From Pseudomonas kitaguniensis (lineage in GTDB: Bacteria; Pseudomonadota; Gammaproteobacteria; Pseudomonadales; Pseudomonadaceae), in assembly GCF_009296165.1 (NCBI RefSeq), contig NZ_VUAZ01000044.1:1-64000 (forward strand): a stretch of 64,000 bases of DNA, written 5' to 3'. Both the position numbers and the translations under genes were made by a program. Positions 11,823-21,560 of this stretch are shown here, one piece after another. Every line of letters begins with the position of its first letter. The stretch's first letter is position 1. The notes below the pieces were generated by a model that was not told the DNA's origin, ran no database searches, and saw only the letters and a program-made list of their open reading frames with translations.

Positions 11823-13745
11823 ATGAGTATCTTTAGCCACTTCCAACAGCGCTTTGAGTCCACACAGCACGAAGAACTCTCGTTGCAAGAGTATCTCGAC
11901 CTGTGCAAAAAGGACCGCAGCACCTACGCGTCTGCCGCCGAACGCCTGCTATTGGCGATTGGCGAGCCTCAACTGGTCGAAACGGCCAATAATTCGCGCC
12001 TGTCGCGAATCTTCTCCAACAAGGTGATCCGCCGCTACCCGGCCTTTGAAGACTTCCATGGCATGGAAGAGTGCATTGACCAGATCGTCTCCTACTTCCG
12101 CCATGCCGCCCAAGGCCTGGAAGAGAAGAAACAGATCCTGTACCTGCTCGGCCCTGTCGGCGGCGGTAAGTCTTCGCTGGCCGAAAAGCTCAAACAGTTG
12201 ATCGAAAAGGTACCCTTCTACGCCATCAAGGGTTCACCGGTGTTCGAGTCGCCTTTGGGGCTGTTCAACGCCACGGAAGATGGCGCGATCCTCGAAGAAG
12301 ACTTCGGCATTCCACGGCGTTACCTCAATACCATCATGTCGCCTTGGGCCACCAAGCGCCTGGCCGAATTTGGCGGCGATATTAGCCAGTTCCGCGTGGT
12401 CAAACTCTACCCGTCGATCCTCAACCAGATCGGCGTGGCCAAGACTGAGCCGGGTGATGAGAACAACCAGGATATTTCGGCGCTGGTGGGCAAGGTTGAT
12501 ATTCGCAAACTCGAGGAATTCCCGCAGAACGACGCCGATGCCTACAGTTATTCGGGCGCGCTGTGCCGGGCCAACCAAGGCTTGATGGAGTTCGTCGAAA
12601 TGTTCAAGGCACCGATCAAGGTGCTGCACCCACTGCTTACCGCGACCCAGGAAGGTAACTACAACAGCACCGAAGGCCTCGGCGCGATTCCGTTCACCGG
12701 CATTCTGCTGGCCCACTCCAACGAATCGGAATGGCACACCTTCCGCAACAACAAAAACAACGAAGCTTTCATCGACCGGATCTACATCGTCAAGGTCCCG
12801 TACTGCTTGCGGGTCAGCGATGAAATCAAAATCTACGACAAACTGCTGTTTAACAGCTCCCTCGCCAAGGCCCATTGCGCGCCTGACACGCTGAAGATGC
12901 TGGCGCAGTTCACAGTGCTGTCGCGCCTCAAAGAGCCGGAAAACTCGAACATTTACTCGAAGATGCGCGTGTACGACGGCGAAAACCTCAAGGACACCGA
13001 CCCCAAGGCCAAGTCGATTCAGGAATACCGCGACACGGCGGGCGTGGATGAAGGCATGAACGGCCTTTCCACGCGGTTCGCGTTCAAGATCCTCTCCAAA
13101 GTCTTCAACTTCGACCCGCACGAGATTGCCGCCAACCCGGTGCACCTGCTTTACGTGCTGGAACAGCAAATCGAACAGGAGCAGTTCCAGGCCGAGACCC
13201 GCGAGCGCTACCTGCGATTCCTCAAGGAGTACCTGGCGCCGCGCTACATCGAGTTTATCGGCAAGGAAATCCAGACCGCGTACCTGGAGTCCTACAGCGA
13301 GTACGGCCAAAACATCTTCGACCGCTACGTGCTGTACGCCGACTTCTGGATTCAGGACCAGGAATACCGCGACCCGGAAACCGGCGAAATTCTCAACCGC
13401 GTGGCCCTCAACGAGGAGCTCGAGAAGATTGAGAAACCCGCCGGCATCAGCAATCCGAAGGATTTCCGCAACGAAATCGTTAACTTCGTGCTGCGCGCCC
13501 GGGCCAACAATAATGGCAAGAACCCTACCTGGCTCAGCTACGAGAAGCTGCGGGTGGTTATCGAGAAGAAAATGTTCTCCAACACCGAGGACCTGCTGCC
13601 GGTCATCAGCTTCAACGCCAAGGCCAGCAAGGAGGACCAGCAAAAACACAACGACTTCGTCACGCGAATGGTCGAACGTGGCTACACCGACAAACAGGTA
13701 CGCCTTCTTTCGGAATGGTACCTACGGGTCCGGAAATCGCAGTAA
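11823..13745 (+). CDS. prkA: PrkA family AAA+ serine protein kinase
   Basis: A 640-residue PrkA (YeaG-type) protein, with an N-terminal AAA+ module and a C-terminal kinase-like region, tied to stationary-phase and nutrient-stress responses. The Walker A GPVGGGKS is at 110-117. The ATG at 11823 was preferred over an in-frame upstream start because it gives the family start MSIFSHFQQRF and follows a GAGGTG ribosome binding site. It heads a prkA-yeaH-spoVR operon, the usual partnership. Substrates in Pseudomonas are not known to me. Confidence 0.94.
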   Translation: MSIFSHFQQRFESTQHEELSLQEYLDLCKKDRSTYASAAERLLLAIGEPQLVETANNSRLSRIFSNKVIRRYPAFEDFHGMEECIDQIVSYFRHAAQGLEEKKQILYLLGPVGGGKSSLAEKLKQLIEKVPFYAIKGSPVFESPLGLFNATEDGAILEEDFGIPRRYLNTIMSPWATKRLAEFGGDISQFRVVKLYPSILNQIGVAKTEPGDENNQDISALVGKVDIRKLEEFPQNDADAYSYSGALCRANQGLMEFVEMFKAPIKVLHPLLTATQEGNYNSTEGLGAIPFTGILLAHSNESEWHTFRNNKNNEAFIDRIYIVKVPYCLRVSDEIKIYDKLLFNSSLAKAHCAPDTLKMLAQFTVLSRLKEPENSNIYSKMRVYDGENLKDTDPKAKSIQEYRDTAGVDEGMNGLSTRFAFKILSKVFNFDPHEIAANPVHLLYVLEQQIEQEQFQAETRERYLRFLKEYLAPRYIEFIGKEIQTAYLESYSEYGQNIFDRYVLYADFWIQDQEYRDPETGEILNRVALNEELEKIEKPAGISNPKDFRNEIVNFVLRARANNNGKNPTWLSYEKLRVVIEKKMFSNTEDLLPVISFNAKASKEDQQKHNDFVTRMVERGYTDKQVRLLSEWYLRVRKSQ

Positions 13746-13766
13746 GAGAGGCAGCGGCAAGCTTTT

Positions 13767-13834
13767 AGCTACAAGCTGCAAGGCAAGAGCCACTGTGCCT
13801 GGCTTCATCGGGCTCTTGCTTGCAGCTTATAGCT
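13767..13834. repeat. Long imperfect inverted repeat within the prkA-yeaH gap
   Basis: Arm one (13767-13791, AGCTACAAGCTGCAAGGCAA...) pairs with arm two (13811-13834, GGCTCTTGCTTGCAGCTTAT...) with one missing base and one mismatch, around a 19-nt loop. AGCTTGCAGCTTGTAGC-like units are common intergenic repeats in the P. fluorescens group. In mRNA this would form a strong stem between prkA and yeaH, which could set their expression ratio. Confidence 0.75.
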
Positions 13835-13864
13835 TACGACTTGAAGCTCCCCGGAGGGGCCCCT

Positions 13865-15136
13865 ATGAGCTATGTGATCGACCGACGCCTCAATGGCAAG
13901 AACAAGAGCACGGTAAACCGTCAGCGTTTCCTGCGGCGTTACCGTGACCACATCAAAAAGGCCGTTGAAGAGGCCGTCAGCCGCCGCTCCATTACCGACA
14001 TGGAGCATGGCGAACAAATCAGTATTCCCGGGCGCGACATTGACGAACCGGTGCTGCACCACGGCCGTGGCGGCAAGCAAACCGTCGTACACCCCGGCAA
14101 CAAGGAATTCACCACTGGCGAGCATATCCAGCGCCCCCAAGGCGGTGGCGGCGGCAAAGGCCCAGGCAAAGCCGGCAATACCGGCGAAGGCATGGATGAA
14201 TTCGTGTTTCAGATCACCCAGGAAGAATTCCTGGAGTTCATGTTTGAGGACCTGGAACTGCCCAACCTGGTCAAGCGCAACCTGACCGGTACCGATACCT
14301 TCAAGACGGTGCGCGCCGGCATCAGCAACGAAGGCAACCCATCGCGGATCAACATTATTCGCACCCTGCGCTCCGCGCATGCGCGACGTATCGCGTTGTC
14401 TGGCAGCAGCCGCGCGAAACTGCGCGAGGCCAAGGCCGAACTGGAGCGACTGAAACGCGAAGAACCGGATAACTTCGGCGATATTCAAGAGATCGAGGGT
14501 GAAATCGCGAAACTCAGTGCACGCATCCACCGAGTGCCGTTTCTCGATACCTTCGACTTGAAATACAACCTGTTGGTCAAACAGCCCAACCCCAGCTCCA
14601 AGGCCGTGATGTTCTGCCTGATGGACGTGTCGGGCTCAATGACCCAAGCCACCAAAGACATCGCCAAGCGCTTCTTCATCTTGCTGTACCTGTTTCTCAA
14701 GCGAAACTACGACAAGATCGATGTGGTGTTCATTCGCCATCACACCAGCGCCCGGGAAGTGGACGAAGAAGAATTTTTCTATTCACGGGAAACCGGCGGC
14801 ACCATCGTGTCCAGCGCCCTGAAGCTGATGCAAGAGATCATGGCTGCTCGCTACCCGGCCAGTGAGTGGAATATCTATGCGGCGCAAGCCTCTGACGGCG
14901 ACAACTGGAACGACGATTCGCCGATCTGCCGCGACATCCTGATCAAGCAGATCATGCCGTTCGTGCAGTACTACACTTACGTCGAAATTACCCCTCGTGA
15001 GCACCAGGCCCTGTGGTTCGAATATGAGCGCATCGGCGACGCCTTTGCCGACACCTTCGCCCAGCAGCAACTGGTCTCGGCCGGCGATATTTACCCGGTC
15101 TTCCGTGAACTCTTCCAGCGCAGGTTAGTGACATGA
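13865..15136 (+). CDS. yeaH: UPF0229 family VWA protein YeaH
   Basis: A 423-residue UPF0229 protein that accompanies PrkA in a stress-response module. The N-terminal half is basic and has a Gly-rich stretch (about residues 90-105). The C-terminal half is a von Willebrand A-like domain with a MIDAS motif DVSGSMTQ near residue 245. The start at 13865 has GGAGG at 13853-13857, 7 bases upstream. Its stop overlaps the spoVR start by 4 bp (ATGA). The molecular function is unknown. Confidence 0.9.
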   Translation: MSYVIDRRLNGKNKSTVNRQRFLRRYRDHIKKAVEEAVSRRSITDMEHGEQISIPGRDIDEPVLHHGRGGKQTVVHPGNKEFTTGEHIQRPQGGGGGKGPGKAGNTGEGMDEFVFQITQEEFLEFMFEDLELPNLVKRNLTGTDTFKTVRAGISNEGNPSRINIIRTLRSAHARRIALSGSSRAKLREAKAELERLKREEPDNFGDIQEIEGEIAKLSARIHRVPFLDTFDLKYNLLVKQPNPSSKAVMFCLMDVSGSMTQATKDIAKRFFILLYLFLKRNYDKIDVVFIRHHTSAREVDEEEFFYSRETGGTIVSSALKLMQEIMAARYPASEWNIYAAQASDGDNWNDDSPICRDILIKQIMPFVQYYTYVEITPREHQALWFEYERIGDAFADTFAQQQLVSAGDIYPVFRELFQRRLVT

Positions 15137-16698
15137 CCGCCAAAAAAGAGCATAAGCGCCAACCCCTTTCCACCGGCTCCGAGTGGACCTTTGAACTGAT
15201 CCAGGCGTATGACCGGGAAATCAGCCGCATCGCGGCGGGTTATGCGCTGGACACCTACCCCAACCAGATCGAAGTAATTACCGCCGAACAGATGATGGAC
15301 GCTTACGCCTCCGTCGGCATGCCGCTGGGCTATCACCACTGGTCCTACGGCAAGCACTTCCTCAGCACCGAAAAGTCCTATACCCGAGGCCAGATGGGCC
15401 TGGCCTACGAGATCGTGATCAACTCCGACCCGTGCATCGCCTACTTGATGGAAGAAAACACCATCTGCATGCAGGCCCTGGTGGTTGCCCACGCGTGTTA
15501 TGGGCATAACAGTTTCTTCAAGGGCAACTACCTGTTCCGCACCTGGACCGATGCCAGCTCAATCATCGATTACCTGGTGTTCGCCAAGCAGTACATCATG
15601 CAATGTGAGGAACGCCACGGTATCGACGCGGTGGAGGACCTGCTCGACTCCTGCCATGCCCTGATGAACTACGGCGTCGACCGCTACAAACGCCCCTACC
15701 CGATTTCTGCCGAGGAAGAGCGTCTGCGCCAGAAGGAGCGCGAAGAACACCTGCAGAAGCAGATCAACGATCTGTGGCGCACCATTCCCAAACGTGCCGA
15801 CAAGAACAGCGATAAAGACAATGCGCGCTTTCCCGCCGAACCTCAGGAAAACATCCTGTATTTTCTGGAAAAACACGCGCCCCTGCTGGAACCGTGGCAG
15901 CGCGAGATTGTGCGCATCGTGCGCAAGATCGCCCAGTACTTTTACCCCCAGCGCCAAACTCAGGTCATGAACGAAGGCTGGGCGACGTTCTGGCATTACA
16001 CCCTGATGAACGACCTGTATGACGAGGGCCTGGTCACCGACGGTTTCATGATGGAGTTCCTCACCTCGCACACCAGCGTGGTGTTCCAGCCTGGTTTTGA
16101 CAGCCCGTATTACAGCGGCATAAACCCCTATGCACTGGGCTTTGCGATGTACCGCGACATCCGGCGCATGTGTGAACACCCAACCGACGAAGACCGCCAC
16201 TGGTTTCCCGAGATCGCCGGCAGCGACTGGCTGTCGACCATCAAATTCGCCATGAGCAGCTTCAAGGATGAGAGCTTCATCCTGCAGTACCTTTCACCTC
16301 AGGTGATTCGTGATCTCAAGCTGTTCAGCATCATGGATGACGACCTAAAGGATGATTTGGTAGTGCCGGCGATCCACGATGAGCCCGGCTACCGCACCAT
16401 TCGCGAAACACTCGCGGCGCAGTACAACCTGGGCAATCGCGAGCCGAATGTGCAGATCTACAGCATCGATGTGCGCGGCGACCGCTCGCTGACCCTGCGC
16501 CACCAGCAGCACGACCGCAAGCCGTTGGGCGAATCAACTGAGGAGGTGCTCAAGCACCTGCATCGGTTGTGGGGTTTCGACATCCACCTGGAGACGCTGC
16601 AGGGCGATCAAGTGATGAAAACCCACCATGTGCCCCCGCGTAGCGAGCACAGCGAGAACGACTACGGCCGCCTGGACATGGCCGTGGTTCATCTCTGA
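15133..16698 (+). CDS. SpoVR family protein
   Basis: A 521-residue SpoVR/YcgB family protein. The family is broad in proteobacteria, and its biochemical role is unresolved despite the sporulation-derived name. Conserved features include [13 protein letters not shown] near the start, the [15 protein letters not shown] segment with clustered His/Asn, and [12 protein letters not shown], which has a metallopeptidase-like look. It is translationally coupled to yeaH and ends the prkA operon before a strong hairpin. Confidence 0.92.
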   Translation: MTAKKEHKRQPLSTGSEWTFELIQAYDREISRIAAGYALDTYPNQIEVITAEQMMDAYASVGMPLGYHHWSYGKHFLSTEKSYTRGQMGLAYEIVINSDPCIAYLMEENTICMQALVVAHACYGHNSFFKGNYLFRTWTDASSIIDYLVFAKQYIMQCEERHGIDAVEDLLDSCHALMNYGVDRYKRPYPISAEEERLRQKEREEHLQKQINDLWRTIPKRADKNSDKDNARFPAEPQENILYFLEKHAPLLEPWQREIVRIVRKIAQYFYPQRQTQVMNEGWATFWHYTLMNDLYDEGLVTDGFMMEFLTSHTSVVFQPGFDSPYYSGINPYALGFAMYRDIRRMCEHPTDEDRHWFPEIAGSDWLSTIKFAMSSFKDESFILQYLSPQVIRDLKLFSIMDDDLKDDLVVPAIHDEPGYRTIRETLAAQYNLGNREPNVQIYSIDVRGDRSLTLRHQQHDRKPLGESTEEVLKHLHRLWGFDIHLETLQGDQVMKTHHVPPRSEHSENDYGRLDMAVVHL

Positions 16699-16704
16699 AA
16701 CAGC

Positions 16705-16760
16705 AAAGCCTCCATTGGTCAGGCACAGGCGTTATCCTGTGCCGCTAATGGAGGCTTTTT
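16705..16760 (+). terminator. Two-tier hairpin ending the prkA operon, containing the cca ribosome binding site
   Basis: Outer arms AAAGCCTCCATT (16705-16716) and AATGGAGGCTTT (16747-16758) are perfectly complementary. An inner stem GGCACAGG (16722-16729) and CCTGTGCC (16736-16743) is also perfect. T-residues follow, so it can serve as an intrinsic terminator. The 3' outer arm contains GGAGG (16750-16754), 7 bases before the cca ATG, so the same structure would mask the cca ribosome binding site in a read-through transcript. Confidence 0.8.
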
Positions 16761-16761
16761 C

Positions 16762-17994
16762 ATGAAAATCTACACAGTCGGCGGTGCGGTACGTGACCGC
16801 TTGCTAGGCATCAAGGTCACCGACATCGACCGCGTCGTCGTCGGCGCAACCACAGAAGAAATGCTTGCCAAAGGCTTCAAGCCGGTCGGCGCTGATTTCC
16901 CGGTATTCCTGCACCCGAAAACCGGCGACGAATACGCCCTCGCCCGCACCGAGCGCAAGAGTGGCCGGGGTTATGGCGGCTTTGTGTTCCACGCCAGCCC
17001 CGAGGTCACGCTGGAAGAAGACCTGATTCGCCGCGACCTGACCATCAACGCGATGGCGGAGGACGATGACGGCAACTTGACCGACCCCTACCACGGCCAG
17101 CGGGATCTGGAAGCACGCATTTTGCGTCACGTTTCGCCCGCGTTCGCCGAAGACCCTCTGCGCGTACTCCGCGTTGCACGCTTTGCAGCGCGTTATGCGC
17201 CCTTGGGTTTCACCGTGGCGCCGCAAACCCTGGAACTGATGCGCCATCTGAGCGAATCCGGCGAGTTGGAAGCGTTGACGCCGGAGCGCAGCTGGAAGGA
17301 AATCTCGCGGGCGCTGATGGAAGATCAACCTCAGGTATTTATCCAGGTACTGCGCGACTGCAACGCGCTGAAAACCTTGATGCCGGAGGTGGATGCGCTG
17401 TTCGGCGTGCCGCAGCCCGCAGTTCATCATCCTGAAATCGACACCGGCATACATACTTTGAGCGTACTCGAACAGGCTGCGCTGCACGCCCAGCCGTTGA
17501 CCGTACGCTGGGCGTGCTTGCTGCATGACCTGGGCAAAGGCCTGACGCCTGTGGATAAGTTGCCGCAGCATATTGCCCACGAGCACACGGGTTTGAAGCT
17601 GATCAAGGCGGTCAACGAGCGCTTTAAAGTGCCAAGGGACTGCCAGGAGCTGGCGTTGCTGGTGGGCCAATATCACACGCATGGCCACCGCGCGCTGGAG
17701 CTGAAAGCCTCGACATTGCTGGAGTTGCTGCAGAGTTTTGACGTGTATCGTCGACCGCAGCGGTTTGAGGAATTTGTGCTGGCGTGTGAAATGGATGCAC
17801 GAGGCCGCAAGGGCTTTGAGCAACGAAGTTATCCACAGGCGGATTATTTACGCGGGGCGGCGCAGGTGGCGCGCGATGTTGCAGTGGCGCCGCTGCTGGA
17901 GAAAGGGTTTAAAGGTCCGGCGTTGGGCGAGGCGTTAAAGCGCGAGCGGCTTGGGGCGCTGAAGGCTTACAAAGAGCAAAATGCTGCTCACTGA
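16762..17994 (+). CDS. cca: Multifunctional CCA tRNA nucleotidyltransferase
   Basis: A 410-residue class II enzyme that adds or repairs the 3' CCA end of tRNAs. The N-terminal signature [10 protein letters not shown] (7-16) is followed by the catalytic DID (21-23) and [10 protein letters not shown]. The C-terminal half has an HD domain ([10 protein letters not shown], about residue 253), the phosphohydrolase domain of the gammaproteobacterial enzymes. Its ribosome binding site lies in the 3' arm of the upstream hairpin. tRNA-Ile2 in this window already encodes CCA, so here the enzyme's role is mainly repair. Confidence 0.95.
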   Translation: MKIYTVGGAVRDRLLGIKVTDIDRVVVGATTEEMLAKGFKPVGADFPVFLHPKTGDEYALARTERKSGRGYGGFVFHASPEVTLEEDLIRRDLTINAMAEDDDGNLTDPYHGQRDLEARILRHVSPAFAEDPLRVLRVARFAARYAPLGFTVAPQTLELMRHLSESGELEALTPERSWKEISRALMEDQPQVFIQVLRDCNALKTLMPEVDALFGVPQPAVHHPEIDTGIHTLSVLEQAALHAQPLTVRWACLLHDLGKGLTPVDKLPQHIAHEHTGLKLIKAVNERFKVPRDCQELALLVGQYHTHGHRALELKASTLLELLQSFDVYRRPQRFEEFVLACEMDARGRKGFEQRSYPQADYLRGAAQVARDVAVAPLLEKGFKGPALGEALKRERLGALKAYKEQNAAH

Positions 17995-18040
17995 TTCAAT
18001 GGGTGCGCGGCTTTGCGGCTTTTGGGGCCGCTACGCAGCC

Positions 18041-18065
18041 CAACGGGAGCAAGTCCCCTCGCCAC
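18041..18065. repeat. Degenerate REP arm
   Basis: CAACGGGAGCAAGTCCCCTCGCCAC resembles one decayed REP arm, in the gap between the convergent cca and folK genes. Confidence is limited by its divergence. Confidence 0.4.
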
Positions 18066-18133
18066 AGCAAGCCTCCTCACCACGGTAAGCTCATTCGGCT
18101 GCAGAAAGCATCCTTGCCATGGGAGCTTGGTGG

Positions 18134-18652
18134 CTAGAGCAACGCAGCCGGGGTGAGTGGCTGGCCTTGCCACTCGAAGCCGACAGGCGCCAGCACTTGG
18201 TCGATCTGCGCGTCGCGCCACAGCTCAGCCAGTGTTTTGCCTGCCTGCGGGTGCACACGGTCGGGGGCCATCAGCGACAGCGGCCACAGTACAAAAGCGT
18301 TTTTCAGGATCTCTGCGCGCGGCAGTATCAGGCCGTCGAAATTCCCTACCTGCTCGCCGTACAGCAACACGTCAATGTCCAGCGGCAGGCCTTTGCGGTC
18401 GGGTGCATAACGGCCATTGTCGGCCTCGATGAATTTCAATCGGCGGTCCAGCTCCATCAAGGGCAGCTCGGTATAGGCCGACACCACCAGGTTGAAGAAT
18501 GGCCCACTCTTGATACCCACCGGCTGGCTTTCGAACACCGGCGAACACCGCACGTTCGTTAAAAAACTCGCCAGCGCATCCAGGCCAGCGCGCAGATGGC
18601 GCTCGCGCTCGATATTGCTGCCAAGCCCTAGGTAAATCTGAGTCAGCGACAT
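18134..18652 (-). CDS. folK: 2-amino-4-hydroxy-6-hydroxymethyldihydropteridine pyrophosphokinase FolK
   Basis: A 172-residue HPPK that transfers pyrophosphate from ATP to the pterin in folate synthesis. Family motifs are visible: [11 protein letters not shown] near the start, the PVFESQPVG substrate loop, and [10 protein letters not shown], whose aspartates bind Mg and ATP. Its start overlaps the end of folB by 10 bp, so consecutive folate enzymes are coupled. Confidence 0.94.
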   Translation of the reverse strand: MSLTQIYLGLGSNIERERHLRAGLDALASFLTNVRCSPVFESQPVGIKSGPFFNLVVSAYTELPLMELDRRLKFIEADNGRYAPDRKGLPLDIDVLLYGEQVGNFDGLILPRAEILKNAFVLWPLSLMAPDRVHPQAGKTLAELWRDAQIDQVLAPVGFEWQGQPLTPAALL

Positions 18653-18996
18653 CCGCGCTCGATCTCCACGCCTACGCCACTGGCAGCCGGCACGGCGCCG
18701 GGCTTGGTCAACTTGAGGTGAAGCCAGGGAATCTGGAATTCGCTCATCAGCACTTCGGCCAGGCGCTCGGCAAAGGTTTCTACCAATTGGTACTGCGACT
18801 GCTCGGCAAAGGCCTGAATACGCGCCGACACACTGGCGTAATCCAGCGCCAGGGCCAGGTCATCACCGGCGGCGGCCGGGCGATTGTCCCAGGCGAAACT
18901 CAGGTCCAGGCGCAGGCATTGCTTTATGCCGCGCTCCCAGTCGTAGGCCCCGATCACGGTGTCGACTTCCAGGCCTTCGATAAACACTCTGTCCAC
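18643..18996 (-). CDS. folB: Dihydroneopterin aldolase FolB
   Basis: A 117-residue aldolase that cleaves dihydroneopterin to the FolK substrate plus glycolaldehyde. It begins [20 protein letters not shown], the typical start, with the conserved glutamate region near [11 protein letters not shown]. It is transcribed divergently from plsY across 72 bp and overlaps folK downstream. Confidence 0.94.
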   Translation of the reverse strand: MDRVFIEGLEVDTVIGAYDWERGIKQCLRLDLSFAWDNRPAAAGDDLALALDYASVSARIQAFAEQSQYQLVETFAERLAEVLMSEFQIPWLHLKLTKPGAVPAASGVGVEIERGCR

Positions 18997-19068
18997 GCTC
19001 TTCTCCGCAGCACGACAAGGGCGCGATGCCCCGTTAGAATCAGGGCGTCCTCGCCCGGAATAGTTAGC

Positions 19069-19638
19069 ATGTTTTGGTCACTGGCAATTTTTGCCTACCT
19101 GCTTGGCTCGCTGTCCTTCGCCATTTTGCTCAGCCGCCTGACGGGCAACCCCGACCCGCGAATGAGTGGCTCAGGCAATGCCGGCGCCACCAACATGTTG
19201 CGCCTGGCCGGCAAGAAACTCGCCGTATTGACGCTGCTGGGCGACGCCTGCAAGGGCCTGCTGCCCGTACTGATCGCCAGCGCTGCAGGCCTGCCCTTGC
19301 AACAACAGGCCTGGGTGGGCGTGTGTGCGGTGCTCGGCCATATGCTTCCGCTGTACTTCCGCTTTCGCGGTGGCAAAGGTGTCGCCACGGCGGCCGGCAT
19401 GTTGCTGGCGATTTACCCTCCGGCAGCGCTGCTGGCCGTGCTTGCCTGGCTGCTGACGTTCTACCTGACCCGCACCAGCTCGTTGGCCGCGTTGATCGCC
19501 ACACCGCTCACCCTGCCATTACTGGCTTGGCAAGCACCTGCGGCGCTGTGGCCGATGAGCGTGCTGACACTGTTGATCGCCTGGCGCCACCGCGGCAATT
19601 TACGCGACCTGTTTGCCGGGCGCGAACGGCATTTTTAA
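19069..19638 (+). CDS. plsY: Glycerol-3-phosphate acyltransferase PlsY
   Basis: A 189-residue inner-membrane acyltransferase that moves the acyl group from acyl-phosphate to glycerol-3-phosphate, the first step of phospholipid synthesis. About five membrane segments are visible. The conserved loops [11 protein letters not shown], the GHMLPLYF segment and [12 protein letters not shown] match the family active site. The ATG at 19069 was chosen because it starts [14 protein letters not shown]; longer in-frame extensions run into folB on the other strand. Confidence 0.93.
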   Translation: MFWSLAIFAYLLGSLSFAILLSRLTGNPDPRMSGSGNAGATNMLRLAGKKLAVLTLLGDACKGLLPVLIASAAGLPLQQQAWVGVCAVLGHMLPLYFRFRGGKGVATAAGMLLAIYPPAALLAVLAWLLTFYLTRTSSLAALIATPLTLPLLAWQAPAALWPMSVLTLLIAWRHRGNLRDLFAGRERHF

Positions 19639-19671
19639 ATACCGTCGATGAACCCGGCTCACGCCTGGCAA

Positions 19672-20697
19672 CTACAACGGTGACAATTGCTCCATCGGCC
19701 AACGTGCCTGCACGCTGATCGCCAGGCTTTCATGCTGCCCGGCCTGCAATCGCTGGCAACCCGCGTAGGCGATCATCGCGCCATTGTCGGTGCAAAACTC
19801 AGGGCGCGCGTAAAACACCTCGCCCTTGAAGTCGCCGAGCATTTTTTCCAGTGAAGTGCGCAACGCCTTGTTGGCGCTGACGCCACCAGCGATTACCAGA
19901 CGCTGCATGCCCGTCTGCTTCAGGGCGCGCTTGCACTTGATGGTCAAAGTCTCCACCACGGCCTGCTGGAACGCCAGTGCGATGTCGCAACGGGCTTGCT
20001 CACTGTCGTCTCCGGCGCTGACGCTGTGCTGCCAGGTATTCAGCGCGGAGGTTTTCAAGCCGCTGAAGCTGAACATCAAACCCGGGCGATCACACATCGG
20101 GCGCGGAAAGGTATAGCGGCCCGGAGCGCCTTTTTCGGCAAGCCGGGAGATTTCCGGGCCACCCGGATAATTGAGGCCCATCATCTTCGCGGTCTTGTCG
20201 AACGCTTCACCGGCGGCGTCATCCAGAGACTCGCCCAACAGGGTGTATTGGCCGATCGCATCGACCTGAACCAGCTGCGTATGCCCCCCCGAAACCAACA
20301 AAGCGACGAACGGGAACTGCGGCGGTGTTTTTTCCAGCATGGGCGCCAACAAATGGCCTTCCATGTGGTGCACGCCGAGGGCCGGAATGCCCCAGGCAAA
20401 TGCCAGCGCCTGGGCGCAAGAGGCCCCAACCAGCAGGGCTCCGACCAATCCGGGGCCGGCGGTATAGGCAATGGCGTCGATCTCGGTCGGTACGCACCCG
20501 GCCTCGTCCAACACTTGGCGAATCAACGGCAACATACGTTTGACGTGATCACGGCTGGCCAGCTCCGGCACCACGCCACCGTAGGCGCGGTGCAGGTCGA
20601 TCTGGCTGAACAGTGCATCGGCCAAAAGCCCGCGTTCACTGTCGTAAAGTGCGACACCGGTTTCGTCGCAGGAGGTTTCAAGTCCCAGTACTAGCAT
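19672..20697 (-). CDS. tsaD: tRNA N6-threonylcarbamoyladenosine transferase subunit TsaD
   Basis: A 341-residue ASKHA-fold protein that, with TsaB and TsaE, installs t6A37 on ANN-decoding tRNAs. Motifs: [13 protein letters not shown] at the start, the metal-binding HHMEGH near residue 110, and LVSGGHTQL. It is divergent from rpsU, with the 202-bp gap between them holding promoters for both. This divergence is standard in Pseudomonas. Essential in most bacteria. Confidence 0.95.
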   Translation of the reverse strand: MLVLGLETSCDETGVALYDSERGLLADALFSQIDLHRAYGGVVPELASRDHVKRMLPLIRQVLDEAGCVPTEIDAIAYTAGPGLVGALLVGASCAQALAFAWGIPALGVHHMEGHLLAPMLEKTPPQFPFVALLVSGGHTQLVQVDAIGQYTLLGESLDDAAGEAFDKTAKMMGLNYPGGPEISRLAEKGAPGRYTFPRPMCDRPGLMFSFSGLKTSALNTWQHSVSAGDDSEQARCDIALAFQQAVVETLTIKCKRALKQTGMQRLVIAGGVSANKALRTSLEKMLGDFKGEVFYARPEFCTDNGAMIAYAGCQRLQAGQHESLAISVQARWPMEQLSPL

Positions 20698-20784
20698 GGG
20701 TTTGCGCCTTGTAGAGGCTGAATTCGAAGGCGCGCATAATAGTCCCCACTCCCCCTCCCGACTAGCGGTTTTCGATCAGAGGCT

Positions 20785-20813
20785 TTGCATTCCGGGCAAT
20801 GAGAGGTTAACAT
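20785..20813 (+). promoter_or_regulatory. Candidate rpsU operon promoter
   Basis: TTGCAT (20785-20790), a 17-bp spacer, then TAACAT (20808-20813), about 90 bp before rpsU. Matches to consensus are modest, so this is a weak call. The rest of the 20698-20899 gap shows no further feature I can support. Confidence 0.3.
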
Positions 20814-20899
20814 CCGCAACCCTTAAAAACCGACGACCTCAGCCGCGAATTTTTTGCGACGAGAACGTTGATCCCGGTAATGAAAGAAGGTAGCTCTGG

Positions 20900-21115
20900 A
20901 TGCCAGCCGTCAAAGTTAAAGAGAACGAACCCTTCGACGTAGCTCTGCGTCGTTTCAAGCGCTCCTGCGAAAAAGCCGGTGTACTGGCTGAAGTTCGTAG
21001 CCGCGAATTTTACGAGAAGCCAACTTCTGAGCGTAAACGCAAAGCAGCAGCCGCTGTTAAGCGTCACGCCAAGAAAGTTCAGCGCGAGCAGCGCCGCGCC
21101 GTTCGTCTGTACTAA
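20900..21115 (+). CDS. rpsU: 30S ribosomal protein S21
   Basis: A 71-residue, strongly basic S21, beginning [19 protein letters not shown] and ending QRRAVRLY. It is the first gene of the macromolecular synthesis operon rpsU-dnaG-rpoD, which ties translation, replication priming and transcription initiation together. GAAGG lies 9 bases upstream of the ATG. S21 helps initiation on Shine-Dalgarno-containing mRNAs. Confidence 0.97.
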
Positions 21116-21141
21116 TACACAGACGTTCGTAGCAAGCTTCT

Positions 21142-21171
21142 GCCAAGCCCGGCCCTCAGCCGGGCTATTGG
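21142..21171 (+). terminator. Attenuating hairpin between rpsU and dnaG
   Basis: AGCCCGGC-CCTCA-GCCGGGCT, extended by GCCA/TTGGC on either side. There is no clear T-run. It occupies the place of the known internal terminator of the enterobacterial operon, which lets rpsU be expressed far above dnaG. A role as a partial terminator is inference. Confidence 0.6.
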
Positions 21172-21560
21172 CATTTGCGGATATAGCTTGATGTTTCATC
21201 GTCGACGCCGCCCATGCGACCGAGACACCGCTTCACACGTCAGGACTGGCTCTTTTGCCAGCGGTGCACGTCTCTTCTGACGAGCCTTACAAGGCTACTG
21301 ACGAGCACACCCCTTTTTTTCAAGCAGCCGATCAACAGGTCGACTGTGCCCACCGATGAGTTTCCGAGGCCACCACTGGTCAAGACCGGGCTCTTGGGGC
21401 AACATTTCCACGTCGAAAACTGACCTGAAGTTAACGTCAGCGAGCATTCGGCAGATACACTTCCTTACAACCCATGCAGACGCTAGATGCTCGAGCACTC
21501 GTTACGTGCGCTTGAACACTTCACGGGCCCTCATTTACACGCAGTGATGACGAGAACGCC
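21172..21560 (+). other. Long rpsU-dnaG intergenic region, no gene recognised
   Basis: About 390 bases without a supported coding region on either strand. The dnaG start has only a poor ribosome binding site (GAGAACGCC before ATG), in line with the low expression typical of primase. Internal promoters or a small RNA could be here, but I see no motif strong enough to call. Confidence 0.5.

Noticed and set aside
21116..21560. Small frames in the rpsU-dnaG gap
   Set aside because: None has a plausible ribosome binding site or family-like sequence; the region is left as untranslated.
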